A stretch of DNA of 6,857 bases from Allorhizocola sp044869915 (lineage in GTDB: Bacteria > Actinomycetota > Actinomycetes > Mycobacteriales > Micromonosporaceae): the NCBI GenBank assembly GCA_044869915.1, contig JBIOYB010000259.1, positions 1 to 6,857 on the forward strand. The letters run 5' to 3'. A program made the position numbers and the translations under genes. How positions within the stretch are numbered: position 1 is the stretch's first letter; each line of letters starts with the position of its first letter. Below are positions 1 through 6,807 of the stretch, one piece after another. The notes below the pieces were generated by a model, which made no database searches, was not told the origin of the DNA, and worked only from the letters and a program-made list of their open reading frames with translations.

Positions 1-17
1 CCACCACCCCACCGGGG

Positions 18-3000
18 TCAGTTCGGGATCGGTGTCCCGCTTGAGTACGACAGCCGGAGCAGGTCGCCGAGGCGGTTGCCGACGTAGAACTCCCGGCCGA
101 GCCCGGTGCCGACACTGATCGTCCACATCGGAGTCTCGTGCTGCATGACCCGCGTGGTCTGCAGCGATCCGGTGTCGATGGTGAAGACGCCGCGTTCCGT
201 GCTGGCGAACAGGGTGCCCGCCAGCCGGTCGACCCCGAGCGACCGCACGGGACCGGGCATCTTCACGTCCGTGACGATCGTGCGGGTCGCCTTGTCGAAC
301 ACCGTGATGCTCGGGTGGACCGTGCCGCCGCCGAGGTTGCCGATGTAAATCCGGCTCTCGTCCACCGCCACCGCGCGGGGCTGTGTCCTGTCCGGGATCG
401 GCACCGGCGGGTACACGATGGTGGAGATCCCGTTGTCGTAGACGGTGCCCAGTGCGTTGACGTAGGGCTCGAACGACCAGTTGCTCAGCGCGACATGGAT
501 GGTGTTGGTGGCCTCGTCCACTGCCAGCCCGGTCGGGCCGGCCCCGACAATGATCGGTGGCAGCATCGTGTCGGTCGCCCCGTCGATGACGGCCAGTTTC
601 TTCTGGAACGGCAAGCTGACGTAGACCCGGTTGGTGCGCGAGTTGACCGCGACGTCGATGGGCGCCTGCCCGGTGGGGATGGTCGCCTTGACGGTCAGGG
701 TCGCGCCGTCGATGACCGTGACGTTGTAGCTGTCCGGCCCGTAGTTGACGACGTAAATCTTGTTGGTGACCGGGTTGACCGCGACGCTGCGCGGCTCCTG
801 GCCGACCGGGATGCGTTTGATGACTTGCAGCCTCCCCCGGTCCAGCACGATCAGCTCGCCCTTGTGCGGGCTGCCGTGCGGGTCGCCGATCGGGTGGTAG
901 GACCACGTCACGTAGACCCGCTTGGCGTCGTGGGCCACCGCGACCGCCTCCAGCTCGGTGCCGGCCGGGGGCGCGCCGAAGCTGAGCGTGCGATCCGGGT
1001 AGAGCGCCTGCTCCTGCGCGTTGACGATCGCGGTCAGCTGCCCGCCGGTGAGCTCCGACGGCAGCGGCGCCGCGTCGTCCTGGGCCCTCTCCCTGAGCCG
1101 GAAGTCCAGTCCCAGCCAGTCGTCGTGGTCGCGCAGGACGCTCATGTCGGTGCCGCCCGGCTGGACCTGGACGTCCAGCAGCTTGCCATTCTGGCCGCGG
1201 GCAGCGTCGGTGTCGCAGATGTAGTCCGGCCCGGCGTGGATCACCGGCACCGGGTTGACCGCCGCCTGCGGCGGCGTCGCCACGACGTCGTCGTTGGCCG
1301 GCTGTGTGTTCAGCACGTCGTCCTTGCCGGGGCTGACACAGGTGCCGCCGTTGTCCCCGTTGACATCCGCCTCGACGTCGAGCTCGCCGTTGGCGCCGCC
1401 GTTGAAGTTCAGCGGCCCGCCGCCCGGCCCGTACACGAGCGTGTCGGTCGGGTCGTAGAACCCGGTGGTGATGCCGGGCGCGCCGATGCCGTTGGCCTCG
1501 TTGAGGTGCTGCTGGTCCAGGTCGGCGCGCGTTCCACTGGAGAACTCCAGCCGGTTGCCGGGGCCCAGCGGGAACGCGTAGTTCATGAGGCTGATGTAAT
1601 TGGGCTTGAAGTTGATGTCCTCGAACCCGCCGTGCCCGAGGCCCAGCGTGTGCCCCAGCTCGTGCATGAACGTGGCGGCCTGGGACTGCGGCGCGGCGTT
1701 GCGGCCGAGGCTGACCACGAAGTCCTTGCCCATCGCGAGGCCTTCGTAGTCGTCGCCCGATGACACGAGCTTGTGCGCGAACAGCGCGTAGTGCACGTAC
1801 GGCCGCCAGTCGTCGGGCAGCCGGTCTTGCCCGTTGGGGTTGTTGCCGTTGGCGTTGGTGCCGTCGCGGACGTCACTGAAATCCTTGTAGATCTGGTCGC
1901 TGTCGCCGCTCGGGCTGAGCCGGTCGCGGTGTGCCAGCTCCTCGCCGCGCAGCGGCACGAGCTTTATCCCGTTGATGTGCGAGTAGTTCGGGAACGGGCA
2001 CTTGGCGATCCGGGGGCGGGGCGCGCTGTCGAACGCGGTCTTCACCAGCTGAAAAGTCGTTTCCAGCGGGAGGTGGAGGTGGCCGGAGGTACCGTAGGTG
2101 GCCGCCATGTAGTCGTACTTGACGAAGACGTCCGGCCGGCACGGGCTCGCACCGTGGTCCTGCGGCCGGAAGCCCCAGGTCCCGTCGGGCTTGCGCACGC
2201 CGAAGCGCTCCACCGTGTTGGGGATGCCGTCGGAGTCCACGTCCGGGCTGCCGCCGACCACGAGGAAGTCGTTGTCGTCGAAGCCGGTGTTGTCGATCCA
2301 GCCCACCGCGTGACCGAGGAAGTTGTAGATGTCGATGTCACCGTTGGAGTCCTCGGCGACCAGCACCTCGTCCTTGCCGTCGCCGTTCACGTCACCCGCA
2401 GCGAACCCGTCGCTGACGTCGTAGGTGGTGGGGAAGGACGGCACGACGGGCTTGCCGTCGTGGGTGAACACGTCGATCTTGTGGGCTTGGTCGCCGGCGA
2501 TGAGGATCTCGACGATGCCGTCGCCGTTGATGTCGCCCAGGGCGAAGTTGTCGCCGGAGTTGTAGCCGGTGTCGAAGAAGCCGTGCATCAGCTGGCCGTT
2601 GCCACGATAGACGTAGGCGTCGCCGTTGCCGTCACCGAGGATGACGATCTCTTCCTTGCCGTCGCCGTCGACGTCACCGGCGGCCAGGTAGTCATTACCG
2701 TCGAAGACCGACGGGAACGTGTACAGCCGGTCGCCCGTGTTGTCGTACACCTCGACGATGCCCAGCCCGTCGCCGGCGATGATGATTTCCTCCTTGCCGT
2801 CGCCGTCGAGGTCGCCGGCTGCCAGCTTGTCGCCGCCGTCGGCGTAGGTGGCGAGCGGTTCGCCGCCCACCCCTTCATCGAATATGGTGAGGCCGCCGGT
2901 TTCGAGGCCGAGCACGAGGATTTCCTCGACTCCATCGCCGTCCACGTCGCCGGCGACCAGTTCGTCGCCGCCGTTCATGAAGCTGTCGAAGCTGTGGCTG

Positions 3001-3182
3001 TAGCCGTCGGCGCGGTAGACGTTGACGTGGCCCTCGTTGTTGCCGGCCTGGTAGATCAGTGCACCGTTGGGCACGTCCGCCAGCGCGGGTTGTGCGGGGG
3101 CCACCGCCACGAGCAGCGCCGCCGCCATCATGCCGACGGCCGCGGTTAGCGCCGGCAAGCGTTTGGACTCGCGAAAATTCAT
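18..3182 (-). CDS. Secreted FG-GAP propeller / metzincin-type zinc protease / YVTN propeller protein
   Basis: Predicted exported 1054-residue metalloprotease; substrate unknown. Residues 1-35 form a signal peptide: basic n-region (RESKR), Ala/Leu/Val core, likely cleavage after ALA. Calcium-loop FG-GAP/VCBS repeats start at about residues 78, 123, 169, 216 and 263 (pattern GDxDGDGxxEI), with a last DVDSDG loop at 314. The protease site HELGHTLGLGH lies at 507-517 (zinc ligands H507, H511, H517; general base E508), followed by a Met-turn-like SLMNY with M533. Four cysteines (348, 395, 615, 656) all fall in this middle part. Residues about 744-1047 are YVTN-type blades. There is no C-terminal anchor, so it is probably released. 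The start is ATG 3182: the frame stays open to 3335, but that extension is not signal-like. No clear Shine-Dalgarno is seen. It has no TTA codon. It is divergent from the XRE/STAND gene. The peptidase call is strong; the exact MEROPS family (M10-like or M43-like) is undecided. Confidence 0.9.
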   Translation of the reverse strand: MNFRESKRLPALTAAVGMMAAALLVAVAPAQPALADVPNGALIYQAGNNEGHVNVYRADGYSHSFDSFMNGGDELVAGDVDGDGVEEILVLGLETGGLTIFDEGVGGEPLATYADGGDKLAAGDLDGDGKEEIIIAGDGLGIVEVYDNTGDRLYTFPSVFDGNDYLAAGDVDGDGKEEIVILGDGNGDAYVYRGNGQLMHGFFDTGYNSGDNFALGDINGDGIVEILIAGDQAHKIDVFTHDGKPVVPSFPTTYDVSDGFAAGDVNGDGKDEVLVAEDSNGDIDIYNFLGHAVGWIDNTGFDDNDFLVVGGSPDVDSDGIPNTVERFGVRKPDGTWGFRPQDHGASPCRPDVFVKYDYMAATYGTSGHLHLPLETTFQLVKTAFDSAPRPRIAKCPFPNYSHINGIKLVPLRGEELAHRDRLSPSGDSDQIYKDFSDVRDGTNANGNNPNGQDRLPDDWRPYVHYALFAHKLVSSGDDYEGLAMGKDFVVSLGRNAAPQSQAATFMHELGHTLGLGHGGFEDINFKPNYISLMNYAFPLGPGNRLEFSSGTRADLDQQHLNEANGIGAPGITTGFYDPTDTLVYGPGGGPLNFNGGANGELDVEADVNGDNGGTCVSPGKDDVLNTQPANDDVVATPPQAAVNPVPVIHAGPDYICDTDAARGQNGKLLDVQVQPGGTDMSVLRDHDDWLGLDFRLRERAQDDAAPLPSELTGGQLTAIVNAQEQALYPDRTLSFGAPPAGTELEAVAVAHDAKRVYVTWSYHPIGDPHGSPHKGELIVLDRGRLQVIKRIPVGQEPRSVAVNPVTNKIYVVNYGPDSYNVTVIDGATLTVKATIPTGQAPIDVAVNSRTNRVYVSLPFQKKLAVIDGATDTMLPPIIVGAGPTGLAVDEATNTIHVALSNWSFEPYVNALGTVYDNGISTIVYPPVPIPDRTQPRAVAVDESRIYIGNLGGGTVHPSITVFDKATRTIVTDVKMPGPVRSLGVDRLAGTLFASTERGVFTIDTGSLQTTRVMQHETPMWTISVGTGLGREFYVGNRLGDLLRLSYSSGTPIPN
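42..965 (-). repeat. YVTN-type beta-propeller coding repeats
   Basis: The C-terminal third of the secreted protease gene encodes about seven degenerate blades of roughly 35-55 residues. Typical phrases are SVAVNPVTNKIYVVNY, VTVIDGATLTV, DVAVNSRTNRVYVS, LAVIDGATDT and AVAVDESRIYIGN. This pattern (VAVNP..N.IYV.N....VTVIDG.T) is characteristic of YVTN/lactonase-like propellers of surface and secreted proteins. The central blades are clear; the first and last are degenerate. No enzymatic residues are evident, so a binding or scaffold role is more likely than catalysis. Confidence 0.75.
2256..3080 (-). repeat. FG-GAP/VCBS-type coding repeats with calcium-binding loops
   Basis: Five near-regular repeats of 45-47 codons, each with a GDxDGDG or GDxNGDG loop followed by acidic residues and a hydrophobic strand (EEIL, EEII, EEIV, VEIL, DEVL). 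The first loop is encoded at 2919-2951 and the fifth at 2364-2396. A strand-only half repeat (protein residues about 40-60) precedes them, and a loop-less half (about 302-311) follows. Together these would close a six-bladed propeller. DxDxDG loops of this kind bind calcium in integrin-like propellers; calcium binding here is inferred from the motif. Confidence 0.8.
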
Positions 3183-3280
3183 GCGGGTAACAGTGGCGAC
3201 CGGGCCGGCTGCGGCGCTCGCCCGCGCTCGCAAACTTCCGCCAAACTGCCGGTCCGCGTCGGCCTCCCGACAGCGGCTGT
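3183..3280. promoter_or_regulatory. Divergent intergenic region with candidate operator repeats
   Basis: These 98 bp separate the secreted protease start (minus strand) from the regulator's GTG (plus strand), so promoters in both directions must lie here or just inside the genes. Three short repeats are visible: GCGCTCGC at 3214-3221 and 3224-3231; CAAACTtCCG and CAAACTgCCG at 3231-3240 and 3242-3251, 11 bp apart (about one helical turn); and the inverted repeat GTCGG-N4-CCGAC at 3258-3271. I see no convincing -10/-35 pair or Shine-Dalgarno for either gene, so leaderless transcripts are possible. The operator role is inference. Confidence 0.45.
3231..3251. repeat. Direct repeat CAAACTNCCG, 11-bp period
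   Basis: Two copies, 3231-3240 and 3242-3251, differ at one base and sit one helical turn apart in the middle of the divergent region. This geometry suits a dimeric or tandem HTH regulator such as the XRE-type protein encoded next door. It is only 9 of 10 matching bases, and chance repeats in such GC-rich DNA cannot be excluded without a conservation test. Confidence 0.35.
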
Positions 3281-5794
3281 GTGGACAACGACGCAGATCC
3301 ACTGGCCGGCATGCGGTCTGCTGTGCCCGTGACAATACTCGGCGATCTGCTTGTGCGGCATCGGGTCGCGGCCGGCATCGGCCAGGCGGAGCTGGCCCGC
3401 CGGTCGGGGTTGAGCGAGCGCGCGCTGCGGGATCTGGAGCGCGGCGCGACCGGCAGGCCCCGCCGGCACTCCGTGCGCGCGCTGGCTTCGGCGCTCAAGC
3501 TCACCGGGCCGGAGCTGTCCGCCTTCCTCGCGGCCGCTTGGCCTTCCGCGACCCGCGGCACGGCGGCGCGGGCCGGCGCGTCACCCGAGCCGATGACGGG
3601 AGCGCGGCTCGACCGGCTCGTCGGCCGGGTCGCGGAGCTGCGCGTGCTGACCGACATGGTGACCGTCGGCCGGCATCGGGTGGTCAGTGTGACCGGCCCG
3701 GGTGGCGTCGGCAAGACCCGGTTGGCGGAGGCTCTCGTCGCGGAGCTGGCGGAGCGTTCGTGGGATGTCAGGACCGTCGATGTATCCACATTGGACGATC
3801 CATCGCTGGTGCTGGAGACCGTGGCCGAGGCGTTCGGTGCGGGCGGGTCGACGCGGCTCGGGCCGATCGATCGGCTCGCGGCCCAGCTGCGCGGCGCCCG
3901 TGTGGTGGTCGTGGTGGACGGCGCGGAGCGGGTCGTCGCCGCGGCACCCGAGCTGTCGATGCTGGTACGCCGGTGCACCGGCCTGACCATGGTGGTCACG
4001 AGCCAGCGACAGCTGCGCGTGACCGGCGAGCGCCAGTTCCGGCTTCAGCCGCTGCCGCTGACGGCCGCGGTGGCGTTGTTCGCCGCGCGGGCGGCCGCCG
4101 CCGGAGGTTTCGAAGTCAACGACACCAACCGTGACGCCGTCGAGGCGATCTGCCGGCGGCTGGACGGGCTGCCGCTGGCCGTCGAGCTGGCCGCCGCGCG
4201 GATGCGCCTGCTCACCCCGGCAGAATTGCTCGAACGGCTCGACCGGCCGCTGGCGCTGCTCGCCGACGGCGGGCCGGATCTGCCGGCGCGGCACCGATCG
4301 CTGCGGGCGACGATCTCGTCAAGCCTCGACGTGGTCTCGACACCGGCCGGAGAGCTGTTCAACCTGCTGGGGATCTTCTCCGGCGGCGCGGGCATCGACG
4401 CCCTCGAAAGCGTCGCCGGCGCCCTGGACCTCGACGCGCTGGCGGAACTGGTGGACATGAGCCTGATCCGCGCCGACGCCACGACCGGCGACACCCGCTA
4501 CACGCTGCCGGACGCGGTGCGCGATGTCGCCCGGCAGCGGCTGGTCGGCGGCCCCACATGGGATGCGATGCACCGCGCCTTGGCCAAGCACTACCTCGAC
4601 CGGGTGCGCCGGCCCGGATCCGAGCGGGCGCTGGCCACACAGGACGCCGCCAACGTGCGCACGGCGATCGCGTGGGCCGTCGCCCACGCGCCGGAGCTGT
4701 TCGACGAACCGTTGGTGCACGGGCTGTTTCGCTACTACGAGGTGGCGGGGCGGCTCGCCGAGGGCCAGGCCGCCCTCGACCGGGTGGGCGCCGGTGGCCA
4801 GCCGAAGGCGTGGGTGCACGCGGGCCACCTCGCCCGGCTGCGCGGCGACTTCACCAACGCGCGGCGGCTCGGAGCCCTTGCGCTGCAACGCCTAACCCCG
4901 GCGGATCACGATGGGCGCAGCCGTACCCACCTGATGCTCGGCTCGATCGCCACCGACCTGCGGGAGCTGGCGACCTCGCGGCGCGAGCTGCACGCGGCCC
5001 TGGTGAACGCGCGCCGGGCCGGCGATGTCCTGCTCGTCGGGCGGGTACTCAACAATCTCGGCACCCTGTCGATGGAGCTCGGCCGCCTCGACCAAGCGGA
5101 GCGGCTGCTGCGCGCGGCGCTGGAGGCCAAGCGCCGCGGCGGCGCGGGTGACATCGACTGCGGCCGGACGCTGTTCAACCTCGCCGAGACCGCAGTCGAC
5201 GCGGGGCGGTTCGAGGCCGGGCTCGCCCACGCCGAACAGGCGGTGCAACGTTTAATCGGCGGCGGGCACCGGCGGCTGGCCGCGTTCGCCGCCACCACCG
5301 CCGCCGTCGCGCAACTGCACCGCGGCGACATCGGCGCCGCCGTTGCCGCGTGCGGGCGGGCCACCGCCCTGCTGCACGAGGAGGACCATGACGACCCGCG
5401 CACCCCGACCGTGATCGACCTTCGGCGCAGCGTCGTCGCGCATGCCGCGGGCGACCGGGCGCAGGCGATCGCGCTCCTGCGCCACGCCGTCCCGGCCGGG
5501 CTCGACAGCCCCGAGCGCGACCGGGAAGAGGTCGCGTATGCCTTCGAGCTGCACGCCGACCTGATGGCCACCCGCAACGCGCCCGCCGCCGCCCGGCTGC
5601 TCGGCACGGCACACCGGCTGCGCCGCGACTCGGCCCGCCACCCCACACCCGCATGGGAGAGCGTGTCCCGCCGGGCCGGCAAGGTGTGCCGGGAACGCTT
5701 GGGCGCCATCGTCTTCGAACGCTACTACCGGCGCGGCTTCGCCCTCGACCAGCGCGGTCTGATGGAGATGTGTGCCTCGCTCGCGGGTGAATAG
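3281..5794 (+). CDS. XRE-family HTH / STAND (NB-ARC) ATPase / TPR transcriptional regulator
   Basis: Predicted cytoplasmic ATP-dependent signal-transducing regulator of 837 residues. Residues about 20-74 are an XRE-type HTH (LGDLLVRHRVAAG, then GQAELARRSGLSERALRDLERG). The STAND ATPase follows: Walker A GPGGVGKT at 139-146 (K145, T146), Walker B VVVVVDGAE at 208-216 (D213, E216), sensor-like VVTSQR at 238-243, and GLPLAVELAAAR at 296-307. A winged-helix-like linker follows, then TPR-like helical pairs from about 510 to 785. This is the layout of AfsR-like regulators without the SARP domain. In known STAND proteins the repeats sense a ligand and ATP drives a switch; the ligand here is unknown. 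The start is uncertain: GTG 3281, ATG 3311 or GTG 3329 are all possible and none has a clear ribosome site. GTG 3329 best matches the usual family start just before the GDLL helix. Codon 658 (5252-5254) is a rare TTA. Confidence 0.92.
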   Translation: MDNDADPLAGMRSAVPVTILGDLLVRHRVAAGIGQAELARRSGLSERALRDLERGATGRPRRHSVRALASALKLTGPELSAFLAAAWPSATRGTAARAGASPEPMTGARLDRLVGRVAELRVLTDMVTVGRHRVVSVTGPGGVGKTRLAEALVAELAERSWDVRTVDVSTLDDPSLVLETVAEAFGAGGSTRLGPIDRLAAQLRGARVVVVVDGAERVVAAAPELSMLVRRCTGLTMVVTSQRQLRVTGERQFRLQPLPLTAAVALFAARAAAAGGFEVNDTNRDAVEAICRRLDGLPLAVELAAARMRLLTPAELLERLDRPLALLADGGPDLPARHRSLRATISSSLDVVSTPAGELFNLLGIFSGGAGIDALESVAGALDLDALAELVDMSLIRADATTGDTRYTLPDAVRDVARQRLVGGPTWDAMHRALAKHYLDRVRRPGSERALATQDAANVRTAIAWAVAHAPELFDEPLVHGLFRYYEVAGRLAEGQAALDRVGAGGQPKAWVHAGHLARLRGDFTNARRLGALALQRLTPADHDGRSRTHLMLGSIATDLRELATSRRELHAALVNARRAGDVLLVGRVLNNLGTLSMELGRLDQAERLLRAALEAKRRGGAGDIDCGRTLFNLAETAVDAGRFEAGLAHAEQAVQRLIGGGHRRLAAFAATTAAVAQLHRGDIGAAVAACGRATALLHEEDHDDPRTPTVIDLRRSVVAHAAGDRAQAIALLRHAVPAGLDSPERDREEVAYAFELHADLMATRNAPAAARLLGTAHRLRRDSARHPTPAWESVSRRAGKVCRERLGAIVFERYYRRGFALDQRGLMEMCASLAGE
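5252..5254 (+). other. Rare TTA leucine codon in the regulator gene
   Basis: The codon lies in frame (...CAA CGT TTA ATC...) and encodes Leu658 within the TPR-like region. I scanned all three genes and found no other in-frame TTA. In Streptomyces, TTA is read only by the bldA tRNA, which accumulates late in development, so TTA genes are often regulators under developmental control. Whether that applies here depends on the host. Confidence 0.8.
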
Positions 5795-5797
5795 CTG

Positions 5798-5872
5798 TTA
5801 CCCCGGTCGCGCCTTGCGGGCGCGGTCACGGTATGCCCGCTCGATCTCGGCCAGCACAGCGACCGGGTCGCG
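5798..5872 (-). pseudogene. C-terminal remnant of a second DUF559 paralogue
   Basis: Read on the minus strand, this stretch encodes the last 24 residues of the neighbouring DUF559 protein (from RDPVAVLAEI to the end) plus the same TAA stop, with one amino-acid change (Thr301 to Ala). Two of the three base differences are synonymous (Lys AAA/AAG, Arg CGG/CGA). There is no start codon, and the body of the gene is missing. It is out of frame with the intact gene. The most likely origin is a tandem paralogue reduced by deletion; a local tail duplication followed by drift is the alternative. Confidence 0.6.
5805..5827 (+). terminator. Candidate hairpin terminator after the regulator gene
   Basis: Ten bases after the TAG stop, GGTCGCGCC (5805-5813) can pair with GGCGCGGTC (5819-5827) around a 5-base loop, giving nine pairs of which two are G-U. 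There is no U-tract, which is common for actinobacterial terminators. It lies in the duplicated gene tail, so the structure may be a by-product of coding sequence. It would serve the plus-strand transcript between two convergent genes. Confidence 0.35.
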
Positions 5873-5888
5873 AACGTGCGTTCGGCCG

Positions 5889-5967
5889 GCTGTTACCCCG
5901 GCCGCGTTTTGCGGGCGCGGTCACGGTATGCCCGCTCGATCTCGGCCAGCACAGCGACCGGGTCGCG
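5889..5967. repeat. 79-bp direct repeat, copy 2 (3' end of the DUF559 gene)
   Basis: This is the functional counterpart of copy 1. It covers the final 24 codons and TAA of the intact DUF559 gene plus four bases beyond the stop. The identity boundary coincides with the codon for Arg281. Confidence 0.95.
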
Positions 5968-6807
5968 GCGGATGCGGGCGGGAGAGAAGTGCAGCACCAG
6001 CAACCCTCGCGCGCCAAAGGTGTTGTGCCGTCGCATGGTGCGCTCCCAGTCGACCGGCGAGGTGTGATGCGCCCTCGAATCCACCTCCAGCACCAGGCGC
6101 GCCTCGGCGAAATAGGCGTCGGGGGTGGGCAGACCCTTGAGCTTGGGATTCCACAGCGCTTTGGGCAGGACCCGCGAGGCACGAAGCAACGTGCGCAGCT
6201 CGGCCTCTGGCGCGCTGCGGGTGCCGGCCGAGACCTCGTCAATCGCCTGGCGCAGGAGCGCGCTCGCGCGCCGTGGACCGGCGTCGAGCTCGGCCCGGAG
6301 CGCGGCGACGGTGGCAAGTCTACTTTGGACGGACTCGGCGACCATGGCGCGGATCTGACGTAGATCGCGGCGGGCACGGGCGGCGTCGGCGACAGCCCGC
6401 GCGGGTGGGGACACCACGAGCAGCCCGTTGCGCCACGGCCGCGGATCGAGCCGCGCCGTGCGCTGCAGCCGCACGAAGCCGACCGACCGGGTGTGGCAAT
6501 CGTGCGGCACCAACAGGTGCACGAGGCGATCCTTGGGCGCGTAGCGCATGCTCAGCAGCTCGAGGGCGGTCAGGCCGGACACCTGCGCGTGCGGCCCCGC
6601 GTAAAGAAACGCCGCCATGAGCTGTTGCTTGCGCGTGGGTGTGCCGGAGAACGTCGCGTAAACGCCGGGCAGCATCCGCCGCCAACGCCCCGACTTGACC
6701 CGCCAGCGTATGGCGTCGGGCGTCACCCCCGCCTCCAACAGCTGGCGCCGAGTGGCGATCCCATCCTGCTTGCGCACGCGCCACATTATGGCCCCACCCA
6801 CCGACAC
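5893..6807 (-). CDS. Winged-helix (AbiEi-antitoxin-like) and DUF559 nuclease-fold protein
   Basis: Predicted cytoplasmic DNA-binding protein of 304 residues; function unproven. Residues about 14-53 (GIATRRQLLEAGVTP...GRWRRMLPGVYATF) resemble the N-terminal winged helix of AbiEi-type antitoxins. Residues about 198-295 resemble DUF559, a Vsr-related PD-(D/E)XK fold: Glu202 in a leading helix, PD at 229-230, then LEVDSRAHH with E241 and D243, and the final strand GLLVLHFSP. The acidic residues are present, so a nuclease activity is possible; family members are usually annotated only as hypothetical or endonuclease-domain proteins. No AbiEii toxin gene is next to it in the window. The start is chosen as GTG 6807, with AAGG eight bases upstream; ATG 6786, preceded by a GGGG run, is a credible alternative. 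It is convergent with the regulator gene, and its 3' end is duplicated in the junction. Confidence 0.85.
   Translation of the reverse strand: MSVGGAIMWRVRKQDGIATRRQLLEAGVTPDAIRWRVKSGRWRRMLPGVYATFSGTPTRKQQLMAAFLYAGPHAQVSGLTALELLSMRYAPKDRLVHLLVPHDCHTRSVGFVRLQRTARLDPRPWRNGLLVVSPPARAVADAARARRDLRQIRAMVAESVQSRLATVAALRAELDAGPRRASALLRQAIDEVSAGTRSAPEAELRTLLRASRVLPKALWNPKLKGLPTPDAYFAEARLVLEVDSRAHHTSPVDWERTMRRHNTFGARGLLVLHFSPARIRRDPVAVLAEIERAYRDRARKTRPG

Larger units (their letters stand above)
5794..5872. repeat. 79-bp direct repeat, copy 1
   Basis: This copy matches 5889-5967 at 76 of 79 positions, offset by 95 bp. The mismatches are 5807/5902, 5812/5907 and 5813/5908. It begins on the last base of the regulator's TAG stop, and identity ends abruptly at 5872. 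A 16-bp unrelated spacer (5873-5888) separates the copies. A short palindrome GCGACC-G-GGTCGC (5859-5871) sits at its far edge. Confidence 0.95.

Noticed and set aside
138..3149. Two long plus-strand open frames (138-1763 and 1773-3149) opposite the secreted protease gene
   Set aside because: They are antisense shadows caused by GC-biased third positions. Their translations are monotonous Val/Asp/Arg/Gly strings with no domain, while the minus strand holds clear motifs.
3185..3193. GGGTAACAG also occurs (reverse strand) at 5795-5803 and 5890-5898
   Set aside because: A 9-base match without further shared context is likely chance; two of the three instances are just the duplicated gene tail.
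3183..3335. N-terminal extension of the secreted protease up to 3335
   Set aside because: The extra 51 residues are Arg/Ala-rich, would bury the signal peptide inside the protein, and overlap the start of the divergent regulator gene.
3281..5794. The STAND protein as an Avs-like anti-phage sensor
   Set aside because: It has an N-terminal XRE DNA-binding domain rather than a nuclease, protease or membrane effector, and matches the common actinobacterial regulator layout.
5794..5967. The 79-bp repeat read as attL/attR of an integrated element
   Set aside because: Only 16 bp lie between the copies, with no integrase or cargo, so no element is present; an empty scar cannot be proven from this window.
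5826..6363. Other open frames on both strands over the DUF559 gene
   Set aside because: They overlap a gene with recognisable domain motifs and show no family signal themselves.
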